Assembly (NCBI GenBank): GCA_031278255.1
Contig: JAITKU010000143.1
Location: 1-6,485 of the forward strand
Source: Eubacteriales Family XIII. Incertae Sedis bacterium
GTDB lineage: Bacteria > Bacillota > Clostridia > Peptostreptococcales > Anaerovoracaceae
Reading direction: 5' to 3'
Length of the DNA stretch: 6,485 nt
Positions 1-6,111 of this stretch are shown here, piece by piece. The position numbers were made by a program, and so were the translations under genes. Under the pieces are notes generated by a model. The model was not told the origin of the DNA. It saw only the letters and a program-made list of their open reading frames with translations, and did not search any database. Within the stretch, counting starts at the first letter, position 1. Every line of letters starts with the position of its first letter.

Positions 1-11
1 GCCCCGGCGTT

Positions 12-647
12 TCACAGCACGAAGCTTTCCCCTTTCCACGGCTTATAGCGCGCCCTTTCCCCCATGATTTCCAGATATTCGCCGTTGTGGACGCGCACGA
101 AGCGCATGTTGCAGGGATCGCCGTGGCCCGGGTAGAGCATGGTGGCGTCGGGCCACTTACTGATCGTTTCGCGCACGGAACGCGCCATCGCCGCGGCGGA
201 ACCGCCGTCCGGATCGGTCCTGCCGAGGTCTACGTTGAAGATCGTGTCGCCCGTGAATGCGACCCCGCCGCGCTCCGAATAGAAGCAAACGCTGCCGCGC
301 GTATGCCCCGGGGTGTGCAGGACGAGGAGGTCCTCACTCCCGAGCGGCAGGCTTTCGCCGCCGGACAGCGCAACGTCCGTCGTCCCCTTGTAGGAATCGG
401 CGTCGTCCCTGTGCATGTAGACGGGGCAATCCGCGGCGGTTTTGATCTTCCGCACGCCGCCGACGTGATCATAGTGGCAGTGCGTCAGCAGTATGCCGAG
501 AATGCGCAGGCCCGCGTCCTGTGCCGCGCGCAGGAATTTCTCGCCGCTGTAGCCCGGATCGACGATATAGCAGACCTCGCCGCCTTTCTCGAAGAGGATA
601 TAGCCGTTGCTTTCGATGTTTCCGCCTATGAAACGTTTGATTTCCAT
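12..647 (-). CDS. MBL-fold metallo-hydrolase, glyoxalase II-like
   Basis: A 211-residue cytosolic metallo-beta-lactamase-fold hydrolase. The full metal-binding set is visible: THCHYDH (H56, H58, D60, H61), H115 in HTPGHT, D134 in FTGD and H175 in YPGHG. This is the binuclear zinc/iron site of glyoxalase II (hydroxyacylglutathione hydrolase-like) proteins, which hydrolyse thioesters such as S-lactoylglutathione or related small-molecule esters. At about 210 residues it is the short form common in Firmicutes and lacks the long C-terminal glutathione-binding domain of classical GloB, so the true substrate is unknown. The ATG at 647 is preceded by a strong AGAGGAGA ribosome binding site (655-662, 7-base spacing), which fixes the start. 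The gene is divergent from trkA across a 140-base gap, and nothing ties it functionally to potassium transport. No terminator is visible because the stop codon lies 11 bases from the window edge. Family assignment is secure; the specific reaction is not. Confidence 0.93.
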   Translation of the reverse strand: MEIKRFIGGNIESNGYILFEKGGEVCYIVDPGYSGEKFLRAAQDAGLRILGILLTHCHYDHVGGVRKIKTAADCPVYMHRDDADSYKGTTDVALSGGESLPLGSEDLLVLHTPGHTRGSVCFYSERGGVAFTGDTIFNVDLGRTDPDGGSAAAMARSVRETISKWPDATMLYPGHGDPCNMRFVRVHNGEYLEIMGERARYKPWKGESFVL

Positions 648-672
648 GATTTTTTCTCCTCTGCCCCTCCGA

Positions 673-684
673 ATAAATATTTAT
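673..684. promoter_or_regulatory. AT-rich palindrome ATAAATATTTAT in the divergent promoter region
   Basis: A perfect 12-bp palindrome between the divergent hydrolase gene and trkA. Relative to the predicted trkA start of transcription (about 729) it lies near -45 to -56, where an AT-rich UP element or an activator site would sit. On the minus strand it overlaps the likely -10 region of the hydrolase gene: TTGAAC at 704-699 is a possible -35, but the -10 is not clear. Its first 11 bases recur upstream of the second trkH gene. Function is inferred from position only. Confidence 0.35.
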
Positions 685-694
685 CAAAATCCCA

Positions 695-722
695 TTGCGT
701 TCAAGCTGTTTCGTGATACAAT
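695..722 (+). promoter_or_regulatory. Predicted sigma-70/sigma-A promoter of the trkA operon
   Basis: TTGCGT (695-700) and TACAAT (717-722) are separated by 16 bases, with a TG one base before the -10 hexamer (714-715), which makes it an extended -10. Transcription would start near 729, giving a leader of about 58 bases before the trkA ATG. That is too short for a known riboswitch such as the c-di-AMP-sensing ydaO type that precedes potassium genes in other Firmicutes. Confidence 0.6.
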
Positions 723-787
723 GTATCCGTACATCGCGAGGGTTCTCGGTAATATTAAAGCATATTTTGAAAAAGGAATCAATCATT

Positions 788-2149
788 ATGAAAGTTGCCG
801 TCGTCGGCGCGGGGAAACTCGGCATAAAAATCACGGAAATGCTGCTCAGCGGCGATCATTCCGTTACCGTTATCGACAAGGACAAGGAGATTTTGCAAAA
901 GCTGAGCGCGAGCTTCGATATCATGACGGTGGAGGGCAACGCGAAGCAGATATCGCTGCTGCGCGGCATCGAAATAGAGACCTTTGACTTCCTGATCGCG
1001 ACCACGGACCGCGACGAAAAGAACATGGTGATCGCGACTTTCGCCAAAAGGCTCGGCTGCGGCAGGGTTATCGCGCGTATCAGGGATCCGGAGCATTCGG
1101 GACAGCAGGATTTCATCAAGGACAACATGGACATCGACTTCCTCGTGAACCCGGAATTCGCCGTTACGCAGGAGATATACAAGTATCTCGTGGAAAAATA
1201 CGCGATCAACAACGGGATCATCTCGACGGGTCAGGCCGCGATGATCGAATTTATGAGCGACAGGCTGCCGGATCTCATAGGCAAACCCATCAGCGAGATA
1301 CCCGCAATGCTCGGGCATGTGATCGTCGTGGCCATCTCGCGAAACGGCAAGGTGATCATCCCGAACGGAAACGTCACCGTGCTTGCGGAGGATGTTCTCT
1401 ATGTTGTGGGGAACAAGGACAGGGTGCGCGCTCTGAACAGAAAGGTCCACGAAAAGGGCAAATACACGGACATACACAAGGTCATGATCGCCGGAGGCGG
1501 CAAGGTGGGGCTGTATCTCGCGCGTCTGCTTTCGGAATTCGGGGTGGCGGTGAAGATCATCGAGATCGACAGGCTGCGTTGCCAGTATCTGTCGGCCAAT
1601 CTGGAGAACGCGCTGGTGCTGCACGGCGACGCGACGGACGTTGCGCTGCTCGAGGACGAGGGCTTTGCGGAGATGGACGCCTTTGTTTCCGCGACGGGCT
1701 ATGACGAGGAGAATCTCCTGCTGGCTCTGATGGCGAAACAGCGCGGGATCGAGGACGTGATCGCGAAGATCAGCCGCGAGAGCTATTACGGGCTTATCGA
1801 AAGCATGGGCATAGATATGGTCATGAATCCCGTGGATATTTCGGCCGGCTATATGCTCAGGATCATTCAGGGTTCGGAGTTAATCGTTTTTTCAAAGCTG
1901 ATTCAGGGGCAGGCGGAGTTGATCGAGTTCATAGCCGACGAGAATATGATGCTGGCCGACAAGCCCATCTCGGAACTCGGCCTGCCGAACGGCGTCATTA
2001 TCGCGTCCATACATCGGGGCGGCAAGGTGATCATTCCGACGGGCAGCACGGAGATCGAGGAGGGGGATCGCGTACTCATCTTCTGTCTGCTTTCGGAGGT
2101 CAGCGATTTGGAAAAATTGCTGCGCTTTCGCAGGGGGCTTTTCAGGTGA
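788..2149 (+). CDS. trkA: Trk potassium uptake regulatory subunit TrkA
   Basis: A 453-residue soluble protein, close to the usual length of about 458, with the duplicated TrkA architecture: RCK-N, RCK-C, RCK-N, RCK-C. The first Rossmann fold starts at the N terminus with GAGKLG (residues 7-12) and an acidic D30 at the end of strand 2. The second has GGGKVG (236-241) and E259 in the equivalent position. These are NAD(H)/ATP-binding glycine loops. The C-terminal halves (about 140-225 and 370-453) are RCK-C (TrkA-C) domains, a fold that binds c-di-AMP in some Firmicute relatives. TrkA forms a cytosolic ring under TrkH and gates it by nucleotide binding. The ATG at 788 is chosen because the protein then begins directly with the Rossmann strand MKVAVVG and AAAAGGAA (771-778) precedes it. 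Upstream in-frame codons fall inside the promoter. It is followed after one base by a trkH-type gene, so the two are co-transcribed and probably translationally coupled. Confidence 0.96.
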   Translation: MKVAVVGAGKLGIKITEMLLSGDHSVTVIDKDKEILQKLSASFDIMTVEGNAKQISLLRGIEIETFDFLIATTDRDEKNMVIATFAKRLGCGRVIARIRDPEHSGQQDFIKDNMDIDFLVNPEFAVTQEIYKYLVEKYAINNGIISTGQAAMIEFMSDRLPDLIGKPISEIPAMLGHVIVVAISRNGKVIIPNGNVTVLAEDVLYVVGNKDRVRALNRKVHEKGKYTDIHKVMIAGGGKVGLYLARLLSEFGVAVKIIEIDRLRCQYLSANLENALVLHGDATDVALLEDEGFAEMDAFVSATGYDEENLLLALMAKQRGIEDVIAKISRESYYGLIESMGIDMVMNPVDISAGYMLRIIQGSELIVFSKLIQGQAELIEFIADENMMLADKPISELGLPNGVIIASIHRGGKVIIPTGSTEIEEGDRVLIFCLLSEVSDLEKLLRFRRGLFR

Positions 2150-2150
2150 C

Positions 2151-3626
2151 ATGGGCATAGCATATCGCATCGTCATGCGGGCGGCCGGCGCGGCGAGCGC
2201 CTTGATCGGAATCGCAATGGCGTCCGCCCTGGCGGTCTCGCTGTTTTTTCGGGAATATCGAGAGGCGGCAGGCTTTGCGTTCTGCCTCGTCGTAACGCTT
2301 TTGTTCGCGGGCGCGCTGTACCTGCTTTCGCGGCCGCGCGCCGCGGGCGAGCCGGAGCCGAAACCCCGAGACGCCATGCTCATCGTGACCGTGTGGTGGG
2401 TCACGTCGTCCGTTTTCGGCGGGCTTCCCTATATGGCCTGCGGCGTTCTCGGCGGGCCGGCGGACGCCGTGTTTGAATCGGTCTCGGGCTTTACGACCAC
2501 GGGCGCCACGATCCTCGGCGGGTTGCCGGCCTTGCCGCGGGGCGTACTCCTGTGGCGTTCCGTGACGGGCTGGTTGGGCGGCCTTGAGATACTCGCCGCC
2601 TCGCTTGCCATGCTGCCTCCGTTCGGCGCCGGTCACGCGATCGCGCAGATCGAGTCCGCGGCGAACCTGTCCGAAAGGCCGCTCGCGCGGGAGCGCGGCG
2701 CCGCGTTGCGGCTCTGCGCCGTCTATGCGGGCGGCACCGCGCTGCTTTTCCTGCTTTTGTGCGGCGCCGCGACGAAGCCCTTTGACGCGGTGCTTCTCAC
2801 GCTCGGGGCGGTTTCAAGCTCCGGCTTTTCGAGTCATGCGGGCGGCATGGTCGAGATATCCGGCGCGGCGGCATTCTTTCTCTGCGTTTTCATGCTCCAC
2901 GCCGCCGTCAATTTCACGCTCCGGCACCGCTTCTTCGCGCGCAGGAACAATTTGCTCCTGCGGGATGAGGAACTGCGATGGTTCTTCCTCATATTCTGTT
3001 GCGCGGCCGTCGTGATCGCCCTGTATCTGCTGTTCGCCGCGCCGCGCGGCGCGGCGGCGCAGAACGTCGGGAACGCCTTTTTCGAGGCGGCTTCCGCCCT
3101 CAGCACCACGGGATATCACAGGGAGACCGTCTTTTTTTGGCCGCCCTTTTGCAGGATGCTCCTGCTGTTTCTGATGCTTACGGGCGGCTGCGCCGCCTCC
3201 GCCGCGGGCGGCATGAAGGTCGGCAGACTCATCATCCTCTTTCGCCTGTTGCGGCGCAATATCTCCATAAGGCTGCATCCGAACGCCGTACTCCCCATCA
3301 AATTCGGCGGCCGGGCCGTGCCGACGGATACGGTGAACGCCATCGCCGCGCACGCCATGCTCTGCGTCGCCGTGTTTTTCATCGCGACGACGATCCTGTG
3401 CTTTGACGGCGCCGTCCCCTCCGCCGTTTCCGTCTTTGGCGTACTCGCGTGCATGAGCAACGCGGGTCCCGCGGTTTCGGCGGCGAATCCCGCCTTTGCC
3501 ACAGCGGTTTGGGCCGCCTACAGTCCGCCGGCGAAGCTGTTTTTGAGTTTTTTGATGATACTCGGGCGGCTGGAGTTTACGACGGTGCTGTTGCTGTTTA
3601 CGCCGCGCTATTGGAAGAATGATTAG
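2151..3626 (+). CDS. Divergent TrkH-family potassium transporter, copy 1
   Basis: A 491-residue polytopic membrane protein of the TrkH/KtrB superfamily, with four membrane-pore-membrane repeats. Pore loop 1 is SGFTTTGAT (112-120), loop 3 is STTGY (318-322), loop 4 is SNAGP (436-440). The glycine-rich intramembrane gate GGC..GGMK is at 345-356 and the conserved GRLE arginine is R473. It is clearly paralogous to the gene at 3711-5177 but divergent. Loop 2 reads VSSSGF, with S224 where the family and copy 2 have the filter glycine (VSTGG). The usual GGMG after loop 1 is GGLE (E146). The AETPGP signature is replaced by IESAAN (167-172). It may have altered ion selectivity or act as a partner of the canonical copy. 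The ATG lies one base after the trkA stop with only weak ribosome-binding matches (AGGGGG at 2132-2137, 13 bases away), which suggests coupling to trkA translation. Family confidence is high; transport function as a standard K+ pore is less sure. Confidence 0.9.
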   Translation: MGIAYRIVMRAAGAASALIGIAMASALAVSLFFREYREAAGFAFCLVVTLLFAGALYLLSRPRAAGEPEPKPRDAMLIVTVWWVTSSVFGGLPYMACGVLGGPADAVFESVSGFTTTGATILGGLPALPRGVLLWRSVTGWLGGLEILAASLAMLPPFGAGHAIAQIESAANLSERPLARERGAALRLCAVYAGGTALLFLLLCGAATKPFDAVLLTLGAVSSSGFSSHAGGMVEISGAAAFFLCVFMLHAAVNFTLRHRFFARRNNLLLRDEELRWFFLIFCCAAVVIALYLLFAAPRGAAAQNVGNAFFEAASALSTTGYHRETVFFWPPFCRMLLLFLMLTGGCAASAAGGMKVGRLIILFRLLRRNISIRLHPNAVLPIKFGGRAVPTDTVNAIAAHAMLCVAVFFIATTILCFDGAVPSAVSVFGVLACMSNAGPAVSAANPAFATAVWAAYSPPAKLFLSFLMILGRLEFTTVLLLFTPRYWKND

Positions 3627-3710
3627 GGGTGACCGCGCAAGGCACGAGAAACGCCGCCCGCGCATGATATAAATATTTAATAATATTGGTAATCAATTGA
3701 GAAACTTGAT
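3627..3710 (+). promoter_or_regulatory. Intergenic gap between the two trkH genes with shared AT-rich motif
   Basis: The gap starts GC-rich and turns AT-rich from about 3664. It contains ATAAATATTTA (3669-3679), the same 11-mer found upstream of trkA at 673-683. A TAATAT (3681-3686) could be a -10 element with a start near 3693, but no convincing -35 is present. The ribosome binding site for the next gene is weak (TTGAGAAA, 3697-3704). No stem followed by a T tract is visible, so read-through from trkA and the first trkH is likely. The motif may mark an internal promoter or operator. Confidence 0.3.
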
Positions 3711-5177
3711 ATGAGATTCAACTTTCAAGCCGTCGTCAAAATCACAGGCGTGATCATCCTGTTCGTGGCCGCAGCCATGCTGCCGCCGCTCGTCGTTTCT
3801 CTCTGCTTCGGAGAGACGGCGATGGTCCGCGCATTTTTGTGGTCCGTCGTCCCGCTCTTCCTCGCGGGCGGTCTGCTTCTGTGGGTGACAAAACCGCTTT
3901 CGGGTTCTCTGCGCATACGCGAGGGCATATTCGTCGTCGCGCTGTGCTGGACGCTGGCTTCCGTATTCGGCGCGCTGCCCTACGCGATCTCGGGCGTGAT
4001 CCCGAATTTCGCGGACGCCCTCTTTGAATCCGCCTCGGGCTTTACGACCACGGGCGCAACGCTGATCGCAAACCTTGCGGAGATACCGAACGGACTCATG
4101 TTCTGGCGCTCCCTCTCCAACTGGATCGGCGGCATGGGCATACTCATATTCGCGATATCCATACTGCCGGCCCTCGGTATCGGCGCGCTGAACCTCGCGA
4201 AAGCGGAAACGCCGGGACCGACGCTCGACAAGATGACCACGCGGATATCCGACAACGCGAAATTCCTCTACATTCTCTATAGCGCCTTTTCCGGGGCGGA
4301 ATTTTTGCTCCTGCTCGGCGGCGGCATGAATGCCTACGACGCGGCCATCCACACCTTTGGAAGCGTCAGCACGGGCGGTCTTTCCAATTATGACAATGGG
4401 CTGATCGACTTCGAGAATACCTATATCGCGCTCGTAATCGCGTGCTTTTGCATTCTTTCCTCGATCAATTTCGTGCTTTACAACGAAATCCTCCATCGCA
4501 GGTGGAAGCATTTCTTCAATGAGCCGGAGACGCGCGCGTTCTTTTGCGTTATCGCGGGCAGCGTCGTCTTTTTGACCGTCTGTCTGTGGGCGAGCGGTAT
4601 CGGCGATTCCGTCGCCGCCTGTCTGAAATCCGCGTTCTTGCAGGCATCGGCTTTCATCACGACCTCGGGCTACGTCCACGCCGATTACGCGGCTTGGCCC
4701 GCCGTCTGCCGCTTTTTGTTCTTCATGCTTTTGATCATGGGCGGCTGTTCGTCCTCCACGACCGGCGGCATGAAGATCGTCCGCGTACAGGTGCTGTTCA
4801 AGCTGATAAAGCGCAGCTTCCACAAGCGGTTGCACCCCCGTTCGGTCGTGGCCGTAAAACTCGCGAACAGGCCGGTTTCCGCCGAAAACGTGTCAAACAT
4901 CACCGCGTTCATACTCATGTATTTTGTGCTGCTCTTCGCCGGCGCGCTGCTCCTGTCGCTCGACGGCAAGGATATGCTGACCGCGTTCAGCGCCGTCGCA
5001 GCCATGCTGTCCAACGCGGGCATAGGCTTCGGGGAACTGAATTGCACGGCGAATTATATGATCTTCTCGCGCCCCGCGCGCCTCTTTCTGTCTTTCTTGA
5101 TGATAGCGGGCCGCTTAGAATTTTTTACCGTACTGATCCTGCTGACGCCCTCCTACTGGCGAACGGCGCGGAAGTAG
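3711..5177 (+). CDS. trkH: Trk potassium uptake channel subunit TrkH, canonical copy 2
   Basis: A 488-residue integral membrane K+ transporter pore with the full set of TrkH signatures. Pore loop 1 is GFTTTGAT (filter glycine G115), loop 2 is VSTGGLSNY (G222), loop 3 is ITTSGY (G320) and loop 4 is LSNAGIG (G437). IGGMGIL (139-145) and AETPGP (165-170) are conserved. The intramembrane gating loop is MGGCSSSTTGGMK (343-355) and the GRLE arginine is R468. Length is normal. It imports K+ (with H+ or Na+ coupling debated in the family) and is gated by TrkA, here encoded two genes upstream. The ATG at 3711 gives the expected short cytosolic N terminus before the first membrane helix (about residues 10-30), although its ribosome binding site is weak. 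The gene ends convergently to a toxin-antitoxin pair, with 61 bases between stop codons. Confidence 0.95.
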   Translation: MRFNFQAVVKITGVIILFVAAAMLPPLVVSLCFGETAMVRAFLWSVVPLFLAGGLLLWVTKPLSGSLRIREGIFVVALCWTLASVFGALPYAISGVIPNFADALFESASGFTTTGATLIANLAEIPNGLMFWRSLSNWIGGMGILIFAISILPALGIGALNLAKAETPGPTLDKMTTRISDNAKFLYILYSAFSGAEFLLLLGGGMNAYDAAIHTFGSVSTGGLSNYDNGLIDFENTYIALVIACFCILSSINFVLYNEILHRRWKHFFNEPETRAFFCVIAGSVVFLTVCLWASGIGDSVAACLKSAFLQASAFITTSGYVHADYAAWPAVCRFLFFMLLIMGGCSSSTTGGMKIVRVQVLFKLIKRSFHKRLHPRSVVAVKLANRPVSAENVSNITAFILMYFVLLFAGALLLSLDGKDMLTAFSAVAAMLSNAGIGFGELNCTANYMIFSRPARLFLSFLMIAGRLEFFTVLILLTPSYWRTARK

Positions 5178-5214
5178 GGGCTTTCGGCGGCAGGGTACAA
5201 AAGAATCGCCCCTA
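5175..5214. repeat. 7-bp inverted repeat at the trkH end (weak terminator candidate)
   Basis: TAGGGGC (5175-5181) begins at the trkH stop codon and can pair with GCCCCTA (5208-5214) across a 26-base loop. It lies between two convergent genes, so it could slow transcription from either side. There is no T tract after either arm and the loop is long, so I do not call it an intrinsic terminator. Confidence 0.25.
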
Positions 5215-5238
5215 TATGTTCTGCGAAGTATAAAGATG

Positions 5239-5576
5239 TCAGCCGCCGTTTTCAAGAAGCCGGTTAATCGCAGCCACAACCGCATCGGTCTTTTCAGTGT
5301 TCACACTCCCGGCTTTGTAAGCGATTATGCTCGCTTCGGCGGTGAACAGCTTGTTGGGGCGGATGTTGCTTGTAACGTTTAATCCTCCGTTATCAAAATC
5401 AGCCGCGCCGATTTCAACGGCATAGTTATCGCCGACACTTTTGCTCGTAATCTGCGACAGCACGAAATCATTCGCGCCGGATTTCGCCAAAATAAGCGCC
5501 GGGCGGCGTTTTGACGAAGTCAAATCCGAAAACGGAAACGGCAAAACCACACATCGCCTTTTACAAATCCCGCCAT
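5239..5576 (-). pseudogene. MazF/PemK-family toxin gene with one-base frameshift
   Basis: Type II toxin of the MazF/PemK family, normally a ribosome-dependent or free mRNA endoribonuclease of about 112 residues. The natural start is the ATG at 5576, 7 bases after GGAGGA (5589-5584). It encodes MAGFVKGDV and then reaches GTGTGGTTTTG, where one G is missing compared with a continuous KGDVVVLPFPF. The ATG frame then stops at 5520 after 18 codons. The rest of the toxin lies in the other frame from 5550 on. It contains FPFSDL, the RRPALIL segment with the family's catalytic-loop arginine, QITS with the catalytic Ser/Thr position, and IRPNKLF. A GTG at 5550 with AAAAGG 6 bases upstream could restart a 103-residue product lacking the first beta strand (KGDV). 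The gene overlaps the antitoxin by 16 bases. Either the toxin is a recent pseudogene or the base is a sequencing or assembly error. Confidence 0.8.
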
Positions 5577-5803
5577 GCCGCGTCCTCCCCCGGCAATAAC
5601 CAGTCTTTGGCGAGCGTTTTTTCGCTCGCGAGCGTGATGTCTTTCACGCGATTCTCCGAAATGTGAAACGGGATACAGCGCTCGCGGACGGCTTGACTGA
5701 CAAAAACGCTGACCGCCGTCGAGAAAGTCAATCCAAGCTCGCGAAACAACTTCTCCCCGTCGTCTTTTAGCTTATCGTCTATCCGTATATGGATCTGTGC
5801 CAT
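5561..5803 (-). CDS. RelB/DinJ-type ribbon-helix-helix antitoxin
   Basis: An 80-residue antitoxin. The N terminus AQIHIRID (2-9) is the DNA-binding beta strand of a ribbon-helix-helix dimer. It is followed by helices through EKLFRELGL (17-25) and STAVSVFVSQAVRERCIPF (28-46), a close match in style to RelB/DinJ antitoxins. The C-terminal tail ASEKTLAKDWLLPGEDAAW (59-77) is acidic and resembles the toxin-wrapping tails that I associate with antitoxins preceding PemK/MazF toxins; this comes from memory and was not searched. The start at 5803 is preferred over an in-frame ATG at 5830 because AAAAGGAGGT (5820-5811) lies 7 bases before it and transcription is predicted to begin near 5831. The protein should neutralise the downstream toxin and repress its own promoter. 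It overlaps the toxin start by 16 bases, the usual coupling in these operons. Confidence 0.88.
   Translation of the reverse strand: MAQIHIRIDDKLKDDGEKLFRELGLTFSTAVSVFVSQAVRERCIPFHISENRVKDITLASEKTLAKDWLLPGEDAAWRDL
5584..5589 (-). promoter_or_regulatory. Ribosome binding site that fixes the toxin start
   Basis: GGAGGA read on the minus strand, 7 bases before the ATG at 5576. It lies inside the 3' end of the antitoxin gene. Its quality shows that translation was designed to start at 5576 and not at the GTG at 5550, which supports reading the toxin as frameshifted. Confidence 0.75.
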
Positions 5804-5810
5804 GGCCGAC

Positions 5811-5820
5811 ACCTCCTTTT
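5811..5820 (-). promoter_or_regulatory. Ribosome binding site of the antitoxin
   Basis: AAAAGGAGGT, a near-perfect anti-16S match, 7 bases before the ATG at 5803. It decides between the two in-frame start codons, 5803 and 5830. Confidence 0.85.
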
Positions 5821-5837
5821 TGAGTGCCATTGCTGTT

Positions 5838-5866
5838 ATTATGCATCAAAATGCCGTGTTTTTCAA
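5838..5866 (-). promoter_or_regulatory. Promoter of the toxin-antitoxin operon
   Basis: On the minus strand, TTGAAA (5866-5861) and CATAAT (5843-5838) are separated by exactly 17 bases, each one base away from consensus. Transcription would start near 5831, 28 bases before the antitoxin ATG. The spacer contains GCATCAAAATGC (5843-5854), a small inverted repeat, with a further ATGC at 5841-5844. Such half-sites are plausible operators for the ribbon-helix-helix antitoxin, but this is inferred from position. Confidence 0.7.
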
Positions 5867-5869
5867 GCG

Positions 5870-6082
5870 AATCTTTCATTAATATAACCCCATACAACCT
5901 TTATCCGGTTCCGGCAAAAAAACCATTGCGTTCCGGCGGAAACAGAAATATAATAATAGCGAGAGGAAGCAAAACAGAATAAAATGCCGGGCAGGGCGGA
6001 ATGTTGACGCAGACCGCCCCATACCGAAGGTGACAGAAGCACCGACAGCATACCGGGGAAACCCGGCGCCGAGCATACCCTT
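5870..6082. other. Non-coding, repeat- and hairpin-rich segment
   Basis: No supported protein gene. Visible structure includes: two copies of GTTCCGGC (5908-5915 and 5930-5937); GGGCGG (5994-5999) facing CCGCCC (6014-6019); GGTG/CACC around 6029-6043; and a perfect hairpin CCGGG-GAAA-CCCGG (6053-6066), with a GNRA loop on the plus strand. CATACC is repeated at 6020, 6049 and 6074, and the last two copies extend to AGCATACC. A strong minus-strand promoter lies just beyond its right edge, so the segment may be the transcribed leader of the toxin-antitoxin operon or a small RNA. It could also be a dispersed intergenic repeat of the genome. I do not recognise an RNA family. Confidence 0.4.
6053..6066. 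repeat. Perfect hairpin with GAAA tetraloop
   Basis: CCGGG-GAAA-CCCGG. As plus-strand RNA this is a 5-bp GC stem closed by a GNRA tetraloop; as minus-strand RNA the loop is UUUC. It is flanked by AGCATACC direct repeats. There is no T tract, so it is not a terminator. Confidence 0.45.
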
Positions 6083-6111
6083 ATTATACCTTGACGAAGC
6101 GCGCTTCGCAA
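6083..6111 (-). promoter_or_regulatory. Strong minus-strand promoter built on a palindrome
   Basis: On the minus strand, TTGCGA (6111-6106) and a perfect TATAAT (6088-6083) are separated by 17 bases. The centre is the 14-bp perfect palindrome CGAAGCGCGCTTCG (6095-6108), which overlaps the -35 element and most of the spacer. A start near 6076 would produce an RNA running toward the toxin-antitoxin operon about 270 bases away. The palindrome is well placed to be a repressor or activator site. Confidence 0.55.

Noticed and set aside
695..787. Upstream extension of trkA to an earlier start codon
   Set aside because: The extension overlaps the predicted promoter, and the protein from 788 already begins with the Rossmann strand expected at a TrkA N terminus.
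723..787. Riboswitch before trkA (for example c-di-AMP type)
   Set aside because: The predicted leader is only about 58 bases and shows no complex fold, too short for known potassium-gene riboswitches.
779..1624. Minus-strand open frame of 281 codons opposite trkA
   Set aside because: Low-complexity, charge-rich translation with no family features; trkA on the other strand explains the base composition.
2814..3665. Minus-strand open frame of 283 codons opposite the first trkH
   Set aside because: Arg/Gly/Glu-rich shadow of a well-supported membrane protein gene.
3693..4835. Long open frame on the minus strand (380 codons) opposite the second trkH
   Set aside because: It is rich in Arg, Glu, Asp and His with no domain pattern, and lies wholly opposite a gene with intact TrkH motifs. 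It is a shadow produced by GC-rich codon use.
5804..5830. Upstream ATG at 5830 as the antitoxin start
   Set aside because: The near-perfect ribosome binding site lies between it and the ATG at 5803, and transcription is predicted to start at about 5831, leaving no leader for the earlier ATG.
5879..6076. 65-codon minus-strand frame whose ATG falls at the predicted transcription start
   Set aside because: A leaderless mRNA is conceivable and the frame has a hydrophobic stretch. However, it has no ribosome binding site and overlaps the hairpins and direct repeats, in a genome whose genes here mostly use strong Shine-Dalgarno sites.
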